In this document: one piece after another, positions 23,043 to 31,695 of the stretch | How positions within the stretch are numbered: the first letter of the stretch is position 1 | How the letters are laid out: each line of letters begins with the position of its first letter | Assembly: GCF_014651035.1 (NCBI RefSeq) | Contig: NZ_BMWC01000007.1 | Span: forward strand, 124,001-188,000 | DNA: 64,000 bases | Origin: Streptomyces lomondensis | GTDB lineage: Bacteria; Actinomycetota; Actinomycetes; Streptomycetales; Streptomycetaceae | Direction of reading: 5' to 3' | Notes under the pieces: model-generated | What the model saw: only the letters and a program-made list of their open reading frames with translations | What the model was told of the DNA's origin: nothing | The model's database searches: none | Program-made: the position numbers and the translations under genes

Positions 23043-24020
23043 GTGAGCAGGCTCCAGGTCGTCAGCGGCAAGGGCGGTACCGGTAAGACCACGGTGGCCG
23101 CGGCCCTAGCGCTGGCCCTGGCCACGGAGGGGAAGCGGACGCTTCTCGTCGAGGTCGAGGGCCGCCAGGGCATCGCGCAGCTCTTCGAGACCGAAGCGCT
23201 GCCTTATGAGGAGCGGAAGATCGCCGTCGCTCCCGGGGGCGGGGAGGTGTACGCGCTGGCCATCGACCCCGAACTGGCCCTTCTGGACTACCTCCAGATG
23301 TTCTACAAGCTGGGCAGCGCCGGACGGGCCCTGAAGAAGCTCGGCGCGATCGACTTCGCCACCACCATCGCGCCCGGCCTGAGGGACGTCCTCCTGACCG
23401 GCAAGGCGTGCGAGGCGGTGCGCCGCAAGGACAAGAGTGGCCGGTTCGCGTACGACTACGTCGTCATGGACGCGCCGCCCACCGGGCGCATCACGCGCTT
23501 CCTGAACGTCAACGACGAGGTCGCCGGCCTCGCCAAGATCGGCCCGATACACAATCAGGCCCAGGCCGTGATGCGGGTGCTGAAGTCGCCGGAGACGGCC
23601 GTGCACCTGGTGGCGCTGCTGGAGGAGATGCCCGTCCAGGAGACCGTGGACGGCATCGCCGAGCTGCGGTCGGCGCGGCTGCCGGTGGGGCGGATCATCG
23701 TGAACATGGTGCGGCCGGAGGTGTTGGACGCGGCCGACCTGGAACTCGTCCGGACGGTCCCGCGTTCCACAGTCGCGCGGTCGCTGTCGTCCGCCGGGCT
23801 CGGCGGGGCGCGGCGCGGCGGGCACGCCGAGCGGCTGGTGGACCCGCTGCTCACCCAGGCCGAGGAGTACGCCGAGCGGTACGCGCTGGAGCACGAGCAG
23901 CGGGCGGTCCTCACCGAACTGGGCCTGCCGCTGCACGAACTGCCGCTGTTCGCCGAGGGCATGGACCTGGCGGGGCTGTACGAGCTGGCCCGTGAGCTGC
24001 GCGAGCAGGGCGTGTCGTGA
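23043..24020 (+). CDS. ArsA-like ATPase 1 (BagA/BagB family)
   Basis: A 325-residue ArsA/GET3-superfamily ATPase. The deviant P-loop SGKGGTGKTTVAAAL is at residues 8-22 and switch II is in YDYVVMDAPPTGRI. The arsenic-binding cysteines of true ArsA are absent, so arsenite transport is unlikely. M. tuberculosis has the same pair (Rv3679-Rv3680, BagA/BagB), linked to redox and metabolic stress tolerance. The GTG at 23043 lies 7 bases after a TAGGCT -10 element (23030-23035), so the mRNA is probably leaderless. It is followed after 70 bases by a paralogue, presumably a heterodimer partner. Confidence 0.85.
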   Translation: MSRLQVVSGKGGTGKTTVAAALALALATEGKRTLLVEVEGRQGIAQLFETEALPYEERKIAVAPGGGEVYALAIDPELALLDYLQMFYKLGSAGRALKKLGAIDFATTIAPGLRDVLLTGKACEAVRRKDKSGRFAYDYVVMDAPPTGRITRFLNVNDEVAGLAKIGPIHNQAQAVMRVLKSPETAVHLVALLEEMPVQETVDGIAELRSARLPVGRIIVNMVRPEVLDAADLELVRTVPRSTVARSLSSAGLGGARRGGHAERLVDPLLTQAEEYAERYALEHEQRAVLTELGLPLHELPLFAEGMDLAGLYELARELREQGVS

Positions 24021-24090
24021 GCCGGTCATGTACAGGGCTCCGGCCCGCCACACAGGCAAGGCCCGTCACGAGTCGGAAGCAGGGGATGTC

Positions 24091-25512
24091 ATGAGCCGTC
24101 CGGACCCGGCCCACACGCACGACCCGGCCCGCCACCACCTCGCCCCCGCGCGCGTGCTCGACGTCGACCCGCTGCTTCAGGACCCGAAGACCCGGATCGT
24201 GGTCTGCTGCGGCTCCGGCGGGGTCGGCAAGACCACGACCGCGGCGGCTCTGGGCCTGCGCGCGGCCGAGCGGGGCCGCAAGGTGGTCGTGCTCACGATC
24301 GACCCTGCTCGCCGGCTCGCCCAGTCCATGGGCATCGACTCCCTCGACAACACCCCGCGCCGGGTGAAGGGCATCGACGACTCCGCGGGCGGCGAGCTGC
24401 ACGCGATGATGCTCGACATGAAGCGCACCTTCGACGAGATCGTCGAGGCGCACGCGGACCCCGAGCGGGCGGCCGCCATCCTGAACAACCCCTTCTACCA
24501 GTCGCTCTCGGCGGGCTTCGCGGGCACGCAGGAGTACATGGCGATGGAGAAGCTCGGTCAGCTGCGCGCCCGGGACGAGTGGGACCTGATCATCGTCGAC
24601 ACCCCGCCGTCCCGCTCGGCACTGGACTTCCTCGACGCGCCCAAGCGGCTCGGGTCGTTCCTGGACGGCCGGCTGATCCGGCTGCTGACGGCACCGGCGA
24701 AGCTGGGCGGCCGCGCCGGGATGAAGTTCCTGAACGTCGGGATGTCGATGATGACCGGCACCCTGGGCAAGCTGCTCGGCGGCCAGCTCCTCAAGGACGT
24801 CCAGACGTTCGTCTCCGCGATGGACACCACCTTCGGCGGCTTCCGCACGCGCGCGGACGCGACGTACAAGCTGCTCCAGGCGCCCGGGACGGCGTTCCTC
24901 GTGGTCGCGGCCCCGGAGCGGGACGCGCTGCGCGAGGCCGCGTACTTCGTGGAACGCCTGGCCGCGGAGGACATGCCGCTCGCCGGGCTCGTGCTCAACC
25001 GGGTGCACGGCAGCGGCGCCGACCGGCTGTCGGCCGAGCGGGCGCTCGCCGCCGCGGAAAATCTTGAGGACTCCCGCATTGTGGATCAGGAGGGCGGGAA
25101 AGCTGGACTTCGTAACTCTCCCGACACGTACGGCAGTTCAGACTCTCCCACGCACGAAACCCCAGCTCCGGCCGCTGCCGAGGCCTCTGACGGTGGCTCC
25201 CCCGCCGAGGACGACGCCGAGCACGCCGAGCGTTCCGTAGACCAACTGACGGCAGGCCTGCTGAGGCTGCACGCCGATCGTATGCAGCTGCTCTCCCGTG
25301 AGCAGCGCACGCGTGACCGCTTCACCGCGCTCCACCCCGAGGTGGCCGTGACGGAAGTGGCCGCGCTGCCCGGCGACGTGCACGACCTCGCGGGACTGCG
25401 CGACATCGGCGACCGGCTCGCGGCCGACGAACGCGAGCTGCCCGCCGCGTCCGCCCTGCCCGGCGCGACCCGGCCGCCCGAGGAGGACACCCGGCCCGAG
25501 GCGAGCGCCTGA
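24091..25512 (+). CDS. ArsA-like ATPase 2 (BagA/BagB family)
   Basis: A 473-residue paralogue of the preceding ATPase. The P-loop CGSGGVGKTTTAAAL is near residues 37-51, LTIDPARRLAQSMGID is switch I, and DLIIVDTPPSRSALDF is switch II. Unlike its partner it carries an acidic, Ala/Pro-rich insertion and tail after residue 330 (APAAAEASDGGSPAEDDAEH). ATG at 24091 is preferred (AGGGGA ten bases before) over the earlier start in the same frame, which would overlap gene 1. Likely cytoplasmic or membrane-associated, cooperating with ArsA-like 1 upstream of the redox-sensing WblA. Confidence 0.85.
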   Translation: MSRPDPAHTHDPARHHLAPARVLDVDPLLQDPKTRIVVCCGSGGVGKTTTAAALGLRAAERGRKVVVLTIDPARRLAQSMGIDSLDNTPRRVKGIDDSAGGELHAMMLDMKRTFDEIVEAHADPERAAAILNNPFYQSLSAGFAGTQEYMAMEKLGQLRARDEWDLIIVDTPPSRSALDFLDAPKRLGSFLDGRLIRLLTAPAKLGGRAGMKFLNVGMSMMTGTLGKLLGGQLLKDVQTFVSAMDTTFGGFRTRADATYKLLQAPGTAFLVVAAPERDALREAAYFVERLAAEDMPLAGLVLNRVHGSGADRLSAERALAAAENLEDSRIVDQEGGKAGLRNSPDTYGSSDSPTHETPAPAAAEASDGGSPAEDDAEHAERSVDQLTAGLLRLHADRMQLLSREQRTRDRFTALHPEVAVTEVAALPGDVHDLAGLRDIGDRLAADERELPAASALPGATRPPEEDTRPEASA

Positions 25513-25515
25513 CGG

Positions 25516-25599
25516 GCAGTCCGGCGATGCCAAAACGCAGTCCGGCAACGCCAAAGGGCAGTCTGCCGACGCCAAAAGGCAGTCCGGCGATGCCGAAGC
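25516..25599 (+). repeat. Four tandem 21-bp repeats downstream of ArsA-like 2
   Basis: Four units of GCAGTCCGGCGATGCCAAAA plus one base (with substitutions) begin at 25516, 25537, 25558 and 25579, starting four bases past the stop codon. All three + frames are open across them. One gives a basic 48-codon frame from 25527 (MPKRSPATPKGSLPTPKG) without a ribosome-binding site. The period of seven codons suggests a former coding extension or a slippage-generated spacer. Confidence 0.75.
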
Positions 25600-25654
25600 G
25601 GCCAAAGGGCCCGTCAAGGTCCCTGAGACGTGCGGAGAACCTGGAGGGAACTCC

Positions 25655-25993
25655 TCAGCTGACCGCAGCGTAGTTCTCGTAGACCTCGTCGTCGTCGAGA
25701 GGCACGACACCCGTACCACGCTCGTACTCCGTGCGCGCGGTCTCCAGCAACCGGCGCCAGGAGGTCACCGTGGGCCGCCTGCGCAGCAGTGCGCGGCGCT
25801 CACGCTCCGTCATGCCTCCCCACACGCCGAACTCGACGCGGTTGTCGAGCGCGTCGGCCAGGCACTCCGTGCGCACCGGGCATCCGGTGCACACCGCCTT
25901 GGCCCTGTTCTGCGCTGCTCCTTGAACGAACAGTTCATCCGGATCGGTAGTGCGGCAGGCCGCCTGCGCACTCCAGTCGGTTACCCAGCCCAT
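25655..25993 (-). CDS. wblA: WhiB-like iron-sulfur regulator WblA
   Basis: A 112-residue WhiB-family protein, nearly identical to S. coelicolor WblA, which represses antibiotic production and is needed for sporulation. The four cluster cysteines are in AACRTTD, AVCTGCPVRTEC, and the GVWGGMTERERR turn precedes the basic DNA-binding tail RRALLRRRP. The ATG at 25993 gives the known length. The frame extends to 26050 (MNMPLPPWG) without support. The orthologue in M. tuberculosis is whiB4, in the same place between the ArsA-like pair and the class A PBP. WblA binds a 4Fe-4S cluster that senses O2/NO. Confidence 0.96.
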   Translation of the reverse strand: MGWVTDWSAQAACRTTDPDELFVQGAAQNRAKAVCTGCPVRTECLADALDNRVEFGVWGGMTERERRALLRRRPTVTSWRRLLETARTEYERGTGVVPLDDDEVYENYAAVS

Positions 25994-26401
25994 ACCGGCG
26001 CCGTCCTCTCCCGAATCGAGGCTCCCCCACGGCGGCAGCGGCATATTCACCGCCGCCAGTTGAGGACGTTACGGAAGGTGGGCACAGCGCAACACCCCCA
26101 GCGGGCCCAATCTTGAATGGCCCGAACGGACTATGGGTAAGCGGCAGATCACCCGGGGGAGTGAGCTGGCGACATACGTAACCTTCCTGGCAAACCAGGA
26201 CAGTTCAGTTGCGTCACAACGGACGCCGTATGACGCACAAGGCGAATTCGGACACGACCCCGCCAAGAAAGTTGGGGAACACCCGGAACGATTCGGGGTC
26301 GCCGGACGTATTGATACGTGGCCTCACTGCTGTGACAGTTGAGAGCAGCTTAGGCCAAGGCATATACGCCTGTCCGGCGAATGAGAACGTAGGCTGCCCT
26401 C
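25994..26401. promoter_or_regulatory. wblA-PBP divergent regulatory region
   Basis: A 408-base region, long for Streptomyces and locally A/T-richer, holds the promoters of wblA (leftward) and the penicillin-binding protein (rightward). It contains the palindrome TCCTGGcaaaCCAGGA at 26185-26200. Small open frames across it (26133-26342 and 26209-26799) have no ribosome-binding site or family resemblance and are not called. Confidence 0.6.
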
Positions 26402-28702
26402 ATGCCAAAGAAGCGCTCGGGCGGTGGTCTGTCTCCCACGCAGCAGGCCGCCAAGTTCCTCGGTGTCAGTGTCCTCGCGGGGGCCGTGCTGGCCGGCATC
26501 GCGCTGCCCGCGGTGGGCGCGCTGGGCCTGGCGGCGAAGGGATCGGTCGAGAGCTTCGACGAGCTCCCGGCCAACCTCAAGACCCCGCCCCTGAGTCAGC
26601 GCACCACCATCCTCGACGCGGACGGCGGGCAGATCGCCACGGTCTACTCGCGCGACCGCACGGTGGTCCCCCTCAAGGACATCGCGCCCTCCATGCAGAA
26701 GGCGATCGTCGCGATCGAGGACTCGCGCTTCTACCAGCACGGCGCGGTCGACCTGAAGGGCGTCCTGCGGGCCCTCAACAAGAACGCGCGCAGCGGTGAG
26801 GTCGCCCAGGGCGCCTCAACCCTGACGCAGCAGTACGTGAAGAACGTCTTCGTCGAGGAGGCGGGCGACGACCCGACGAAGGTCGCGCAGGCCACCCAGC
26901 AGACCATCGGCCGCAAGATCCGCGAGCTGAAGTACGCGATCCAGGTCGAGGAGGAGCTCGGGAAGAAGAAGATCCTCGAGAACTACCTCAACATCACGTT
27001 CTTCGGCCAGCAGGCCTACGGCGTCGAGGCCGCGGCCCGGCGCTACTTCTCCAAGTCCGCCAAGGACCTGAACCTCCAGGAGTCGGCCCTCCTCGCCGGC
27101 ATCGTCCAGTCGCCCAGCCGGTACGACCCGGTCAACGACGAGGCGGAGGCCACCAAGCGCCGCAACACCGTGCTGCAGCGGATGGCCGAGGTCGGCGACA
27201 TCTCCCGGGCCCAGGCCGCCGAGGCGATGAAGGCGCCGCTGGGCCTGAAGGTCAGCAAGCCGCGGAACGGCTGCATCACGGCGGTCAAGGGCGCGGGCTT
27301 CTTCTGCGACTACGTGCGCGAGGTCTTCCTGACCGACCCGGTCTTCGGCAAGACCAGGGAGGCCCGGGCGAAGGTCTGGAACCAGGGCGGTCTCACCGTC
27401 CGCACCACCATGGACCCGCAGGCGCAGGACGCGGCGCAGCGGTCCATCAAGGACCATGTCTACAAGAGCGACCCGGTGGCCACCGCCGCCACCCTCGTCG
27501 AACCCGGCACCGGCAAGATCCTCGCCATGGGCCAGTCGCGTCCGTACGGCTTCAAGAAGAACGAGACGCAGATCAACCTCTCGGTCGACCAGGGGATGGG
27601 CGGCGGCATGGGCTACCAGCCCGGTTCGACGTTCAAGCCGATCGTGGCCGCCGCCGCCCTGGAGGACGGCATGCCGGCCAACAAGGTGTACTCCTCGCCG
27701 TACCAGATGCCGTACCCGAGCCCGGTCGCGGCCTGCGGCGGCAAGAAGTGGGTGAACGACCGCAACAACCCGGCCAAGCTCGAGAACGAGAACGAGACGG
27801 AGGTCGGCCCGTACGACATGAAGGAGGCGACCGCCAAGTCGGTCAACACCTACTACGTGCAGATGATCAGCGACATCGGCATCTGCCCGGTGACGACGAT
27901 GGCGAAGAAGATGGGCGTCGTGCGGGCCGACGGCGACAAGATGCCCCAGGTGCCCTCCATCGCCCTCGGCACGCAGGAGATGTCCCCGCTGACCATGGCG
28001 AACGCGTACGCGACCTTCGCCTCGCGCGGCATGTACTGCACGCCGGTCGCCATCGAGTCGGTCAGCCAGCGCGTCGGCGACCAGACCAGGAAGCTGGAGG
28101 TCCCGAAGTCGACCTGCTCGCGCGCGATGTCGGAGAACACGGCCGACACCATCAACGCGCTGCTGAAGGGCGTCGTCGAGGACGGTACGGGCAGGAAGGC
28201 CGGTCTGGGAGACGGCCGTGACAGCGCCGGCAAGACCGGTACGACGGACGAGCGCTACGCAGCCTGGTTCGTGGGCTACACGCCGAACATGGCCGGTGCG
28301 GTGTGGGTCGGCGACCCCGCGCACAAGCGGAAGATGGTGAACATCACCATCGGCGGACGGCCGCACGACAAGGTCTTCGGCGGCGAGGTCCCCGGCCCCA
28401 TCTGGAAGGACATGATGTACGGGGCGCTGGAGGGCAAGCCCGTCGAGAACTTCAACACCGTCCACATCCCCGACGGCATCGACCGCGACCGGGACCGGGG
28501 CGACGGCGACGGTGGCGGTGACGGCCGCGACGACGGGAACAACGGTGACAACGCCGGCGTCATCGGCGGCCTGGTCGGCGGCAACAACAACGGCGGCGGG
28601 GGCGGCAATCCCTTCCCGACGCCTTCGTTCTCCATCCCCGAGGGCTTCTTCCGGGGGCAGGACAACGGAGGCGGGAACGGCAACGGTGGGCGGTTCGGCT
28701 GA
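26402..28702 (+). CDS. Class A penicillin-binding protein (PonA2-like)
   Basis: Bifunctional peptidoglycan glycosyltransferase/transpeptidase, 766 residues. There is one N-terminal membrane anchor (residues 20-45). The GT51 domain has AIEDSRFYQHGAVD near 103-117 and QGASTLTQQYVKN. The transpeptidase domain has SxxK in PGSTFKP near 406, SVN in AKSVNTYYVQM and KTGTT near 610. The C-terminal tail is Gly/Asn/Asp-rich (GGGDGRDDGNNGDN) and disordered. It adds lipid II to glycan strands and cross-links stems outside the membrane. The order after wblA matches whiB4-ponA2 in M. tuberculosis, where PonA2 is needed for stress survival. Confidence 0.94.
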   Translation: MPKKRSGGGLSPTQQAAKFLGVSVLAGAVLAGIALPAVGALGLAAKGSVESFDELPANLKTPPLSQRTTILDADGGQIATVYSRDRTVVPLKDIAPSMQKAIVAIEDSRFYQHGAVDLKGVLRALNKNARSGEVAQGASTLTQQYVKNVFVEEAGDDPTKVAQATQQTIGRKIRELKYAIQVEEELGKKKILENYLNITFFGQQAYGVEAAARRYFSKSAKDLNLQESALLAGIVQSPSRYDPVNDEAEATKRRNTVLQRMAEVGDISRAQAAEAMKAPLGLKVSKPRNGCITAVKGAGFFCDYVREVFLTDPVFGKTREARAKVWNQGGLTVRTTMDPQAQDAAQRSIKDHVYKSDPVATAATLVEPGTGKILAMGQSRPYGFKKNETQINLSVDQGMGGGMGYQPGSTFKPIVAAAALEDGMPANKVYSSPYQMPYPSPVAACGGKKWVNDRNNPAKLENENETEVGPYDMKEATAKSVNTYYVQMISDIGICPVTTMAKKMGVVRADGDKMPQVPSIALGTQEMSPLTMANAYATFASRGMYCTPVAIESVSQRVGDQTRKLEVPKSTCSRAMSENTADTINALLKGVVEDGTGRKAGLGDGRDSAGKTGTTDERYAAWFVGYTPNMAGAVWVGDPAHKRKMVNITIGGRPHDKVFGGEVPGPIWKDMMYGALEGKPVENFNTVHIPDGIDRDRDRGDGDGGGDGRDDGNNGDNAGVIGGLVGGNNNGGGGGNPFPTPSFSIPEGFFRGQDNGGGNGNGGRFG

Positions 28703-28740
28703 GCCGGGGTGACCTCGGCAGGACCCCAGGGGCGTGACCC

Positions 28741-28792
28741 GACAGGGGCGGCCCCCTCCGACCCGGATGGGAAGGAGGGGGCCGCCCCTGTC
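28741..28792. terminator. Strong bidirectional terminator
   Basis: A perfect 19-bp stem (28741-28759 with 28774-28792) and 14-base loop between the convergent PBP and GatB/YqeY genes, serving both. Confidence 0.9.
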
Positions 28793-28834
28793 TGCGAGCC
28801 GGTCGGCCAGGACCGGCGATGATCACCGGGCCGG

Positions 28835-29299
28835 TCAGCCGGCCAGCAGCTTCTTCACCGCGGCGGCGACACGGCCGCCCTCGGCCTGCCCGGCCACCTT
28901 CGGGTTCACGATCTTCATCACCGCGCCCATGGCCCGCGGCCCCTCCGCACCGGCCGCCTTCGCCTCCTCGACCGCCTGGGCCACGATCTGCTCCAGCTCC
29001 TCGTCGGACAGCTGCTTGGGCAGGTACGCGGCGAGCACCTCGCCCTCCGCCTTCTCCCGCTCGGCCTGCTCGGCGCGACCGCCCTGCGCGAAGGCATCGG
29101 CCGCCTCACGCCGCTTCTTCGCCTCGCGGGTGATCACCTTCTGCACCTCGTCGTCGGAGAGCTCGCGCTTCTCCTTGCCCGCGACCTCCTCCTTGGTGAT
29201 CGCGGCGAGCGTCAGCCGGAGCGTCGAGGAGCGGAGCTCGTCGCGCTCCTTGATCGCGGCGTTGAGGTCATCCTGAAGCTTCGACTTGAGCGTGGTCAT
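28835..29299 (-). CDS. GatB/YqeY domain protein
   Basis: A 154-residue YqeY-type protein: MTTLKSKLQDDLNAAIKERD at the start, then IKERDELRSSTLRLTLAAI, a charged helical middle (EKRELSDDEVQKVITREAKK) and the C-terminal three-helix part with AMGAVMKIVNPKVAGQAEGG. This resembles the tail of GatB, which contacts tRNA in the glutamine amidotransferase, but a stand-alone YqeY has no proven reaction. The ATG at 29299 is the natural family start. The frame open to 30535 is antisense to the phosphoesterase. Convergent with the PBP gene. Confidence 0.9.
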   Translation of the reverse strand: MTTLKSKLQDDLNAAIKERDELRSSTLRLTLAAITKEEVAGKEKRELSDDEVQKVITREAKKRREAADAFAQGGRAEQAEREKAEGEVLAAYLPKQLSDEELEQIVAQAVEEAKAAGAEGPRAMGAVMKIVNPKVAGQAEGGRVAAAVKKLLAG

Positions 29300-29434
29300 G
29301 GGGTCGATTGTCGCAGGTGCGGCAGGAAAGGCGCCCCTTGATTTAGGGGGTGGCGGGCTAAGGACCGGTGCCGGCAGGGCATTTCGCGCGGCGGCCGGGC
29401 GCGGGCCACCGGCCGGGTCTGACACGATGGTCGT

Positions 29435-30361
29435 ATGCGCGCGCGATACGGAGTCCCCCTGGGAATCGCGGCGGCTGGCGCCGCCGGTCTGTTGTACGCG
29501 GCGGGCTTCGAGGCCCGCTCCTTCCGCCTGCGCCGGGTCACCGTCCCGGTCCTGCCCTCCGGGATGCGCCCCCTGCGCGTGCTCCAGGTCTCCGACATCC
29601 ACATGGTCGGCGGCCAGCGCAAGAAGCAGCGCTGGCTGCGGTCCCTGGCGGGCCTGCGCCCCGACTTCGTGATCAACACGGGTGACAACCTCTCCGACCC
29701 GGAGGGCGTCCCGGAGGTCCTGGACGCGCTCGGCCCGCTGATGGAGTTCCCGGGCGCGTACGTCTTCGGCTCCAACGACTACTACGGCCCCAAGCTCCGC
29801 AACCCCGCCCGCTACCTGTTCGAGAAGGCCCAGGGCCGCCACGGACTCAACGGCAACCCGCCGGCCGTAGGCGTGGTGCACAACCCGTGGGAGGACCTGC
29901 GGGACGGTTTCGACGCGGCGGGCTGGCTCAACCTGACCAACACCCGCGGCACGCTCAAGATCGAGGGCGTCTCGGTGGAGCTGACGGGCCTGGACGACCC
30001 GCACATCAAGAGGGACCGCTACGAGCAGGTGGCGGGCGGCCCGTCCGACACGGCGGACTTCTCGATGGGCGTCGTCCACGCCCCGTACCTGCGCACGCTG
30101 GACGCCTTCACGGCCGACGCCTACCCCCTGATCCTGGCCGGCCACACCCACGGCGGCCAGCTGTGCATCCCCTTCTACGGCGCCCTGGTCACCAACTGCG
30201 ACCTGGACACGGACCGGGTGAAGGGCCTGTCCACGCACACGTCGGAGGGCCGTACGGCGTACCTGCACGTGTCGGCGGGCTGCGGGACGAACCGCTACAC
30301 GCCGGTACGGTTCGCGTGCCCGCCGGAGGCGACGTTGCTGACGTTGGTGGGGCGGGAGTAG
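29435..30361 (+). CDS. Membrane-anchored metallophosphoesterase
   Basis: A 308-residue calcineurin-type phosphoesterase. Metal-binding motifs in order are VSDIHMVGG (near 52), INTGDNLSDPEG, GSNDYYGPK (near 113; GNHD replaced by GSND), and the final GHTHGGQLCIP (near 237). An N-terminal hydrophobic helix (LGIAAAGAAGLLYAAGF) tethers it to the membrane. Its relatives act on UDP-diacylglucosamine or other phosphodiesters, but the substrate is not known. The position matches Rv3683 after ponA2. A possible -10 (CACGAT, 29423-29428) lies 7 bases before the ATG, so a leaderless transcript is possible. Confidence 0.87.
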   Translation: MRARYGVPLGIAAAGAAGLLYAAGFEARSFRLRRVTVPVLPSGMRPLRVLQVSDIHMVGGQRKKQRWLRSLAGLRPDFVINTGDNLSDPEGVPEVLDALGPLMEFPGAYVFGSNDYYGPKLRNPARYLFEKAQGRHGLNGNPPAVGVVHNPWEDLRDGFDAAGWLNLTNTRGTLKIEGVSVELTGLDDPHIKRDRYEQVAGGPSDTADFSMGVVHAPYLRTLDAFTADAYPLILAGHTHGGQLCIPFYGALVTNCDLDTDRVKGLSTHTSEGRTAYLHVSAGCGTNRYTPVRFACPPEATLLTLVGRE

Positions 30362-30474
30362 GGAGCAGCCGAGGACATCGGTGGGGCGAGGTGAATCGGT
30401 AGGGCCGGGTAAGGGGTAACCCACACAGCGGCACCCACATCGCCCCCTTTGTCCGGTTCTGTCAGCGTGGGGGC

Positions 30475-31245
30475 ATGACAGCCCCGATACCCAGGGACCT
30501 CCCGGACCTCCCCGCGATCCCGCGCAAGCCCGCACTCCGGCCCTCCCCCGTCCCCGCCACGGCCGTCGTCGCCCCGGTCCGCCGCCCCGCGGCCGCGACC
30601 TTCCGCCTGCTGGTCGCCCTCGCGGCGGCCGCGGGCGTGACCCTCGAACTGCTCCTCGGCGACCCGTCCCGGGTCCTGGGCTACTTCGCGATCCAGAGCA
30701 ACATCCTGCTCGCCCTGGTCATGGCCCTCTCGGCCCGCCGCGCGTGGACGGCCAGCCGCCCCCTGCCCGGGTCCGTCCTGGGCGCGACCCTGCTCTACGT
30801 CGTCATCGCGGCCCTGGTCCACCACCTGCTCCTGGCGAACGAGGCGAGCCCCTTCTCCCTCACGGGCGCGGCCGCGGCCCCGACAGGCTGGCAGGCCCTG
30901 GCCCACCACACCCTCCACACGGTGATCCCGATCGCGGCCGTACTGGACTGGCTCCTGCTCACGACCCCCGGCCGCCTGCACCTGCGCCACGCCCCGACCT
31001 GGCTGCTCTACCCCCTGGCCTACCTGGCCTTCTCCCTCACCCGGGGCGAGCTGCTGCTCCCGGGCGCCCCCGACCGCTACCTCTACCCCTTCCTGGACGT
31101 CGGCCAGGACGGCTACAAGCGCGTCCTCGGCAACGCCCTCCTCCTGGGCCTCTCCTTCTACGCCCTGGCCGTCCTCCTCGTGGCCCTCGACCACGCCCGC
31201 CCGAACCCACTCCGCCACCCCTGGAAAACCGGATTTCGTCTCTAG
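30475..31245 (+). CDS. Pr6Pr family membrane protein
   Basis: A 256-residue polytopic protein with about six membrane helices after a Pro-rich N-terminus. Family-like motifs are GYFAIQSNILLALVMAL, AHHTLHTVIPIAAVLDWLLL and WLLYPLAYLAFSLTRGEL followed by YLYPFLDV. These fit the Pr6Pr/FAR-17a-AIG1-related group, of unknown function. GTGGGGG precedes the ATG at 30475. It is the last gene before tRNA-Pro, whose promoter probably overlaps its 3' end. Confidence 0.8.
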   Translation: MTAPIPRDLPDLPAIPRKPALRPSPVPATAVVAPVRRPAAATFRLLVALAAAAGVTLELLLGDPSRVLGYFAIQSNILLALVMALSARRAWTASRPLPGSVLGATLLYVVIAALVHHLLLANEASPFSLTGAAAAPTGWQALAHHTLHTVIPIAAVLDWLLLTTPGRLHLRHAPTWLLYPLAYLAFSLTRGELLLPGAPDRYLYPFLDVGQDGYKRVLGNALLLGLSFYALAVLLVALDHARPNPLRHPWKTGFRL

Positions 31246-31257
31246 CCACCGGTGGGC

Positions 31258-31263
31258 TAAAGT
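31258..31263 (+). promoter_or_regulatory. Probable -10 element of tRNA-Pro
   Basis: TAAAGT stands 29 bases before the mature tRNA 5' end, inside an otherwise rare A/T-rich stretch. No good -35 hexamer is seen 17 bases upstream, so the assignment is tentative. Confidence 0.4.
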
Positions 31264-31292
31264 AAACGTCGTCGCCGCGACAGCAGCGACAT

Positions 31293-31366
31293 CGGGGTGT
31301 AGCGCAGCTTGGCAGCGCGCTTCGTTCGGGACGAAGAGGTCGTGGGTTCAAATCCCGCCACCCCGA
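31293..31366 (+). tRNA. tRNA-Pro(CGG)
   Basis: A complete cloverleaf of 74 bases. The acceptor arms CGGGGTG and CACCCCG pair fully, with A as discriminator. The D arm is TAGCGCAGCTTGGCAGCGC. The anticodon stem CTTCG/CGAAG encloses loop TTCGGGA with anticodon CGG, reading CCG proline codons, which are abundant in this genome. The T loop is TTCAAAT. CCA is not encoded. A strong terminator follows 15 bases downstream. The gene marks the edge between the conserved core and a more variable block, as tRNA genes often do. Confidence 0.97.
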
Positions 31367-31380
31367 CAGTGAAGTACCAG

Positions 31381-31419
31381 GTCAGGGGCCTGATCCAGTG
31401 AGTGGATCAGGCCCCTGAC
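31381..31419 (+). terminator. Perfect terminator of tRNA-Pro
   Basis: A 17-bp perfect stem (31381-31397 with 31403-31419) with loop GTGAG, followed by GGGTTT. Confidence 0.93.
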
Positions 31420-31520
31420 GGGTTTCCGAGGGGATCCAGCTCATGGAGACCGAGTCCACTCAGCCGCTCTCCGCCAGTGACGCGACTGGACTGGCCCGCC
31501 GCTGACGCCGGGAGGCTGAC

Positions 31521-31646
31521 GTGGGGCTGTTTCTTCTGCTGCTCATCGTGGCGGTTGCGCTCGGCGTCATCGGGGCGCTCGGCAGGGACACGCTCTACCT
31601 GCTGATCATCGGAGTGATGGCCGGTCCGACCGGCCACCCCACCTGA
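31521..31646 (+). CDS. Small hydrophobic membrane protein (41 aa)
   Basis: A 41-residue frame starting VGLFLLLLIVAVALGVIGAL, continuing GRDTLYLLIIGVMAG and ending PTGHPT. It is one long, or two short, membrane-spanning segments. GGAGG lies five bases before the GTG. Small hydrophobic proteins of this look are common and stress-linked in Streptomyces. No specific function can be assigned. Confidence 0.6.
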   Translation: MGLFLLLLIVAVALGVIGALGRDTLYLLIIGVMAGPTGHPT

Positions 31647-31695
31647 CGACACCGGACAACTGCCCTCGCGCAGAGGTCCGGAGATGGTTCGCGCG

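Noticed and set aside
23043..25512. Arsenite export by the ArsA-like pair
   Set aside because: The metal-binding cysteines of ArsA are absent and no arsB/arsR genes are near, so resistance to arsenite is not supported.
26133..26799. Small open frames in the wblA-PBP region
   Set aside because: They lack ribosome-binding sites and recognisable sequence, and overlap the promoter region.
31402..31605. 67-codon frame over the small hydrophobic gene
   Set aside because: It is a frame-shadow of the 41-residue hydrophobic gene, rich in Ser/Arg/Cys without pattern, and starts inside the tRNA terminator.
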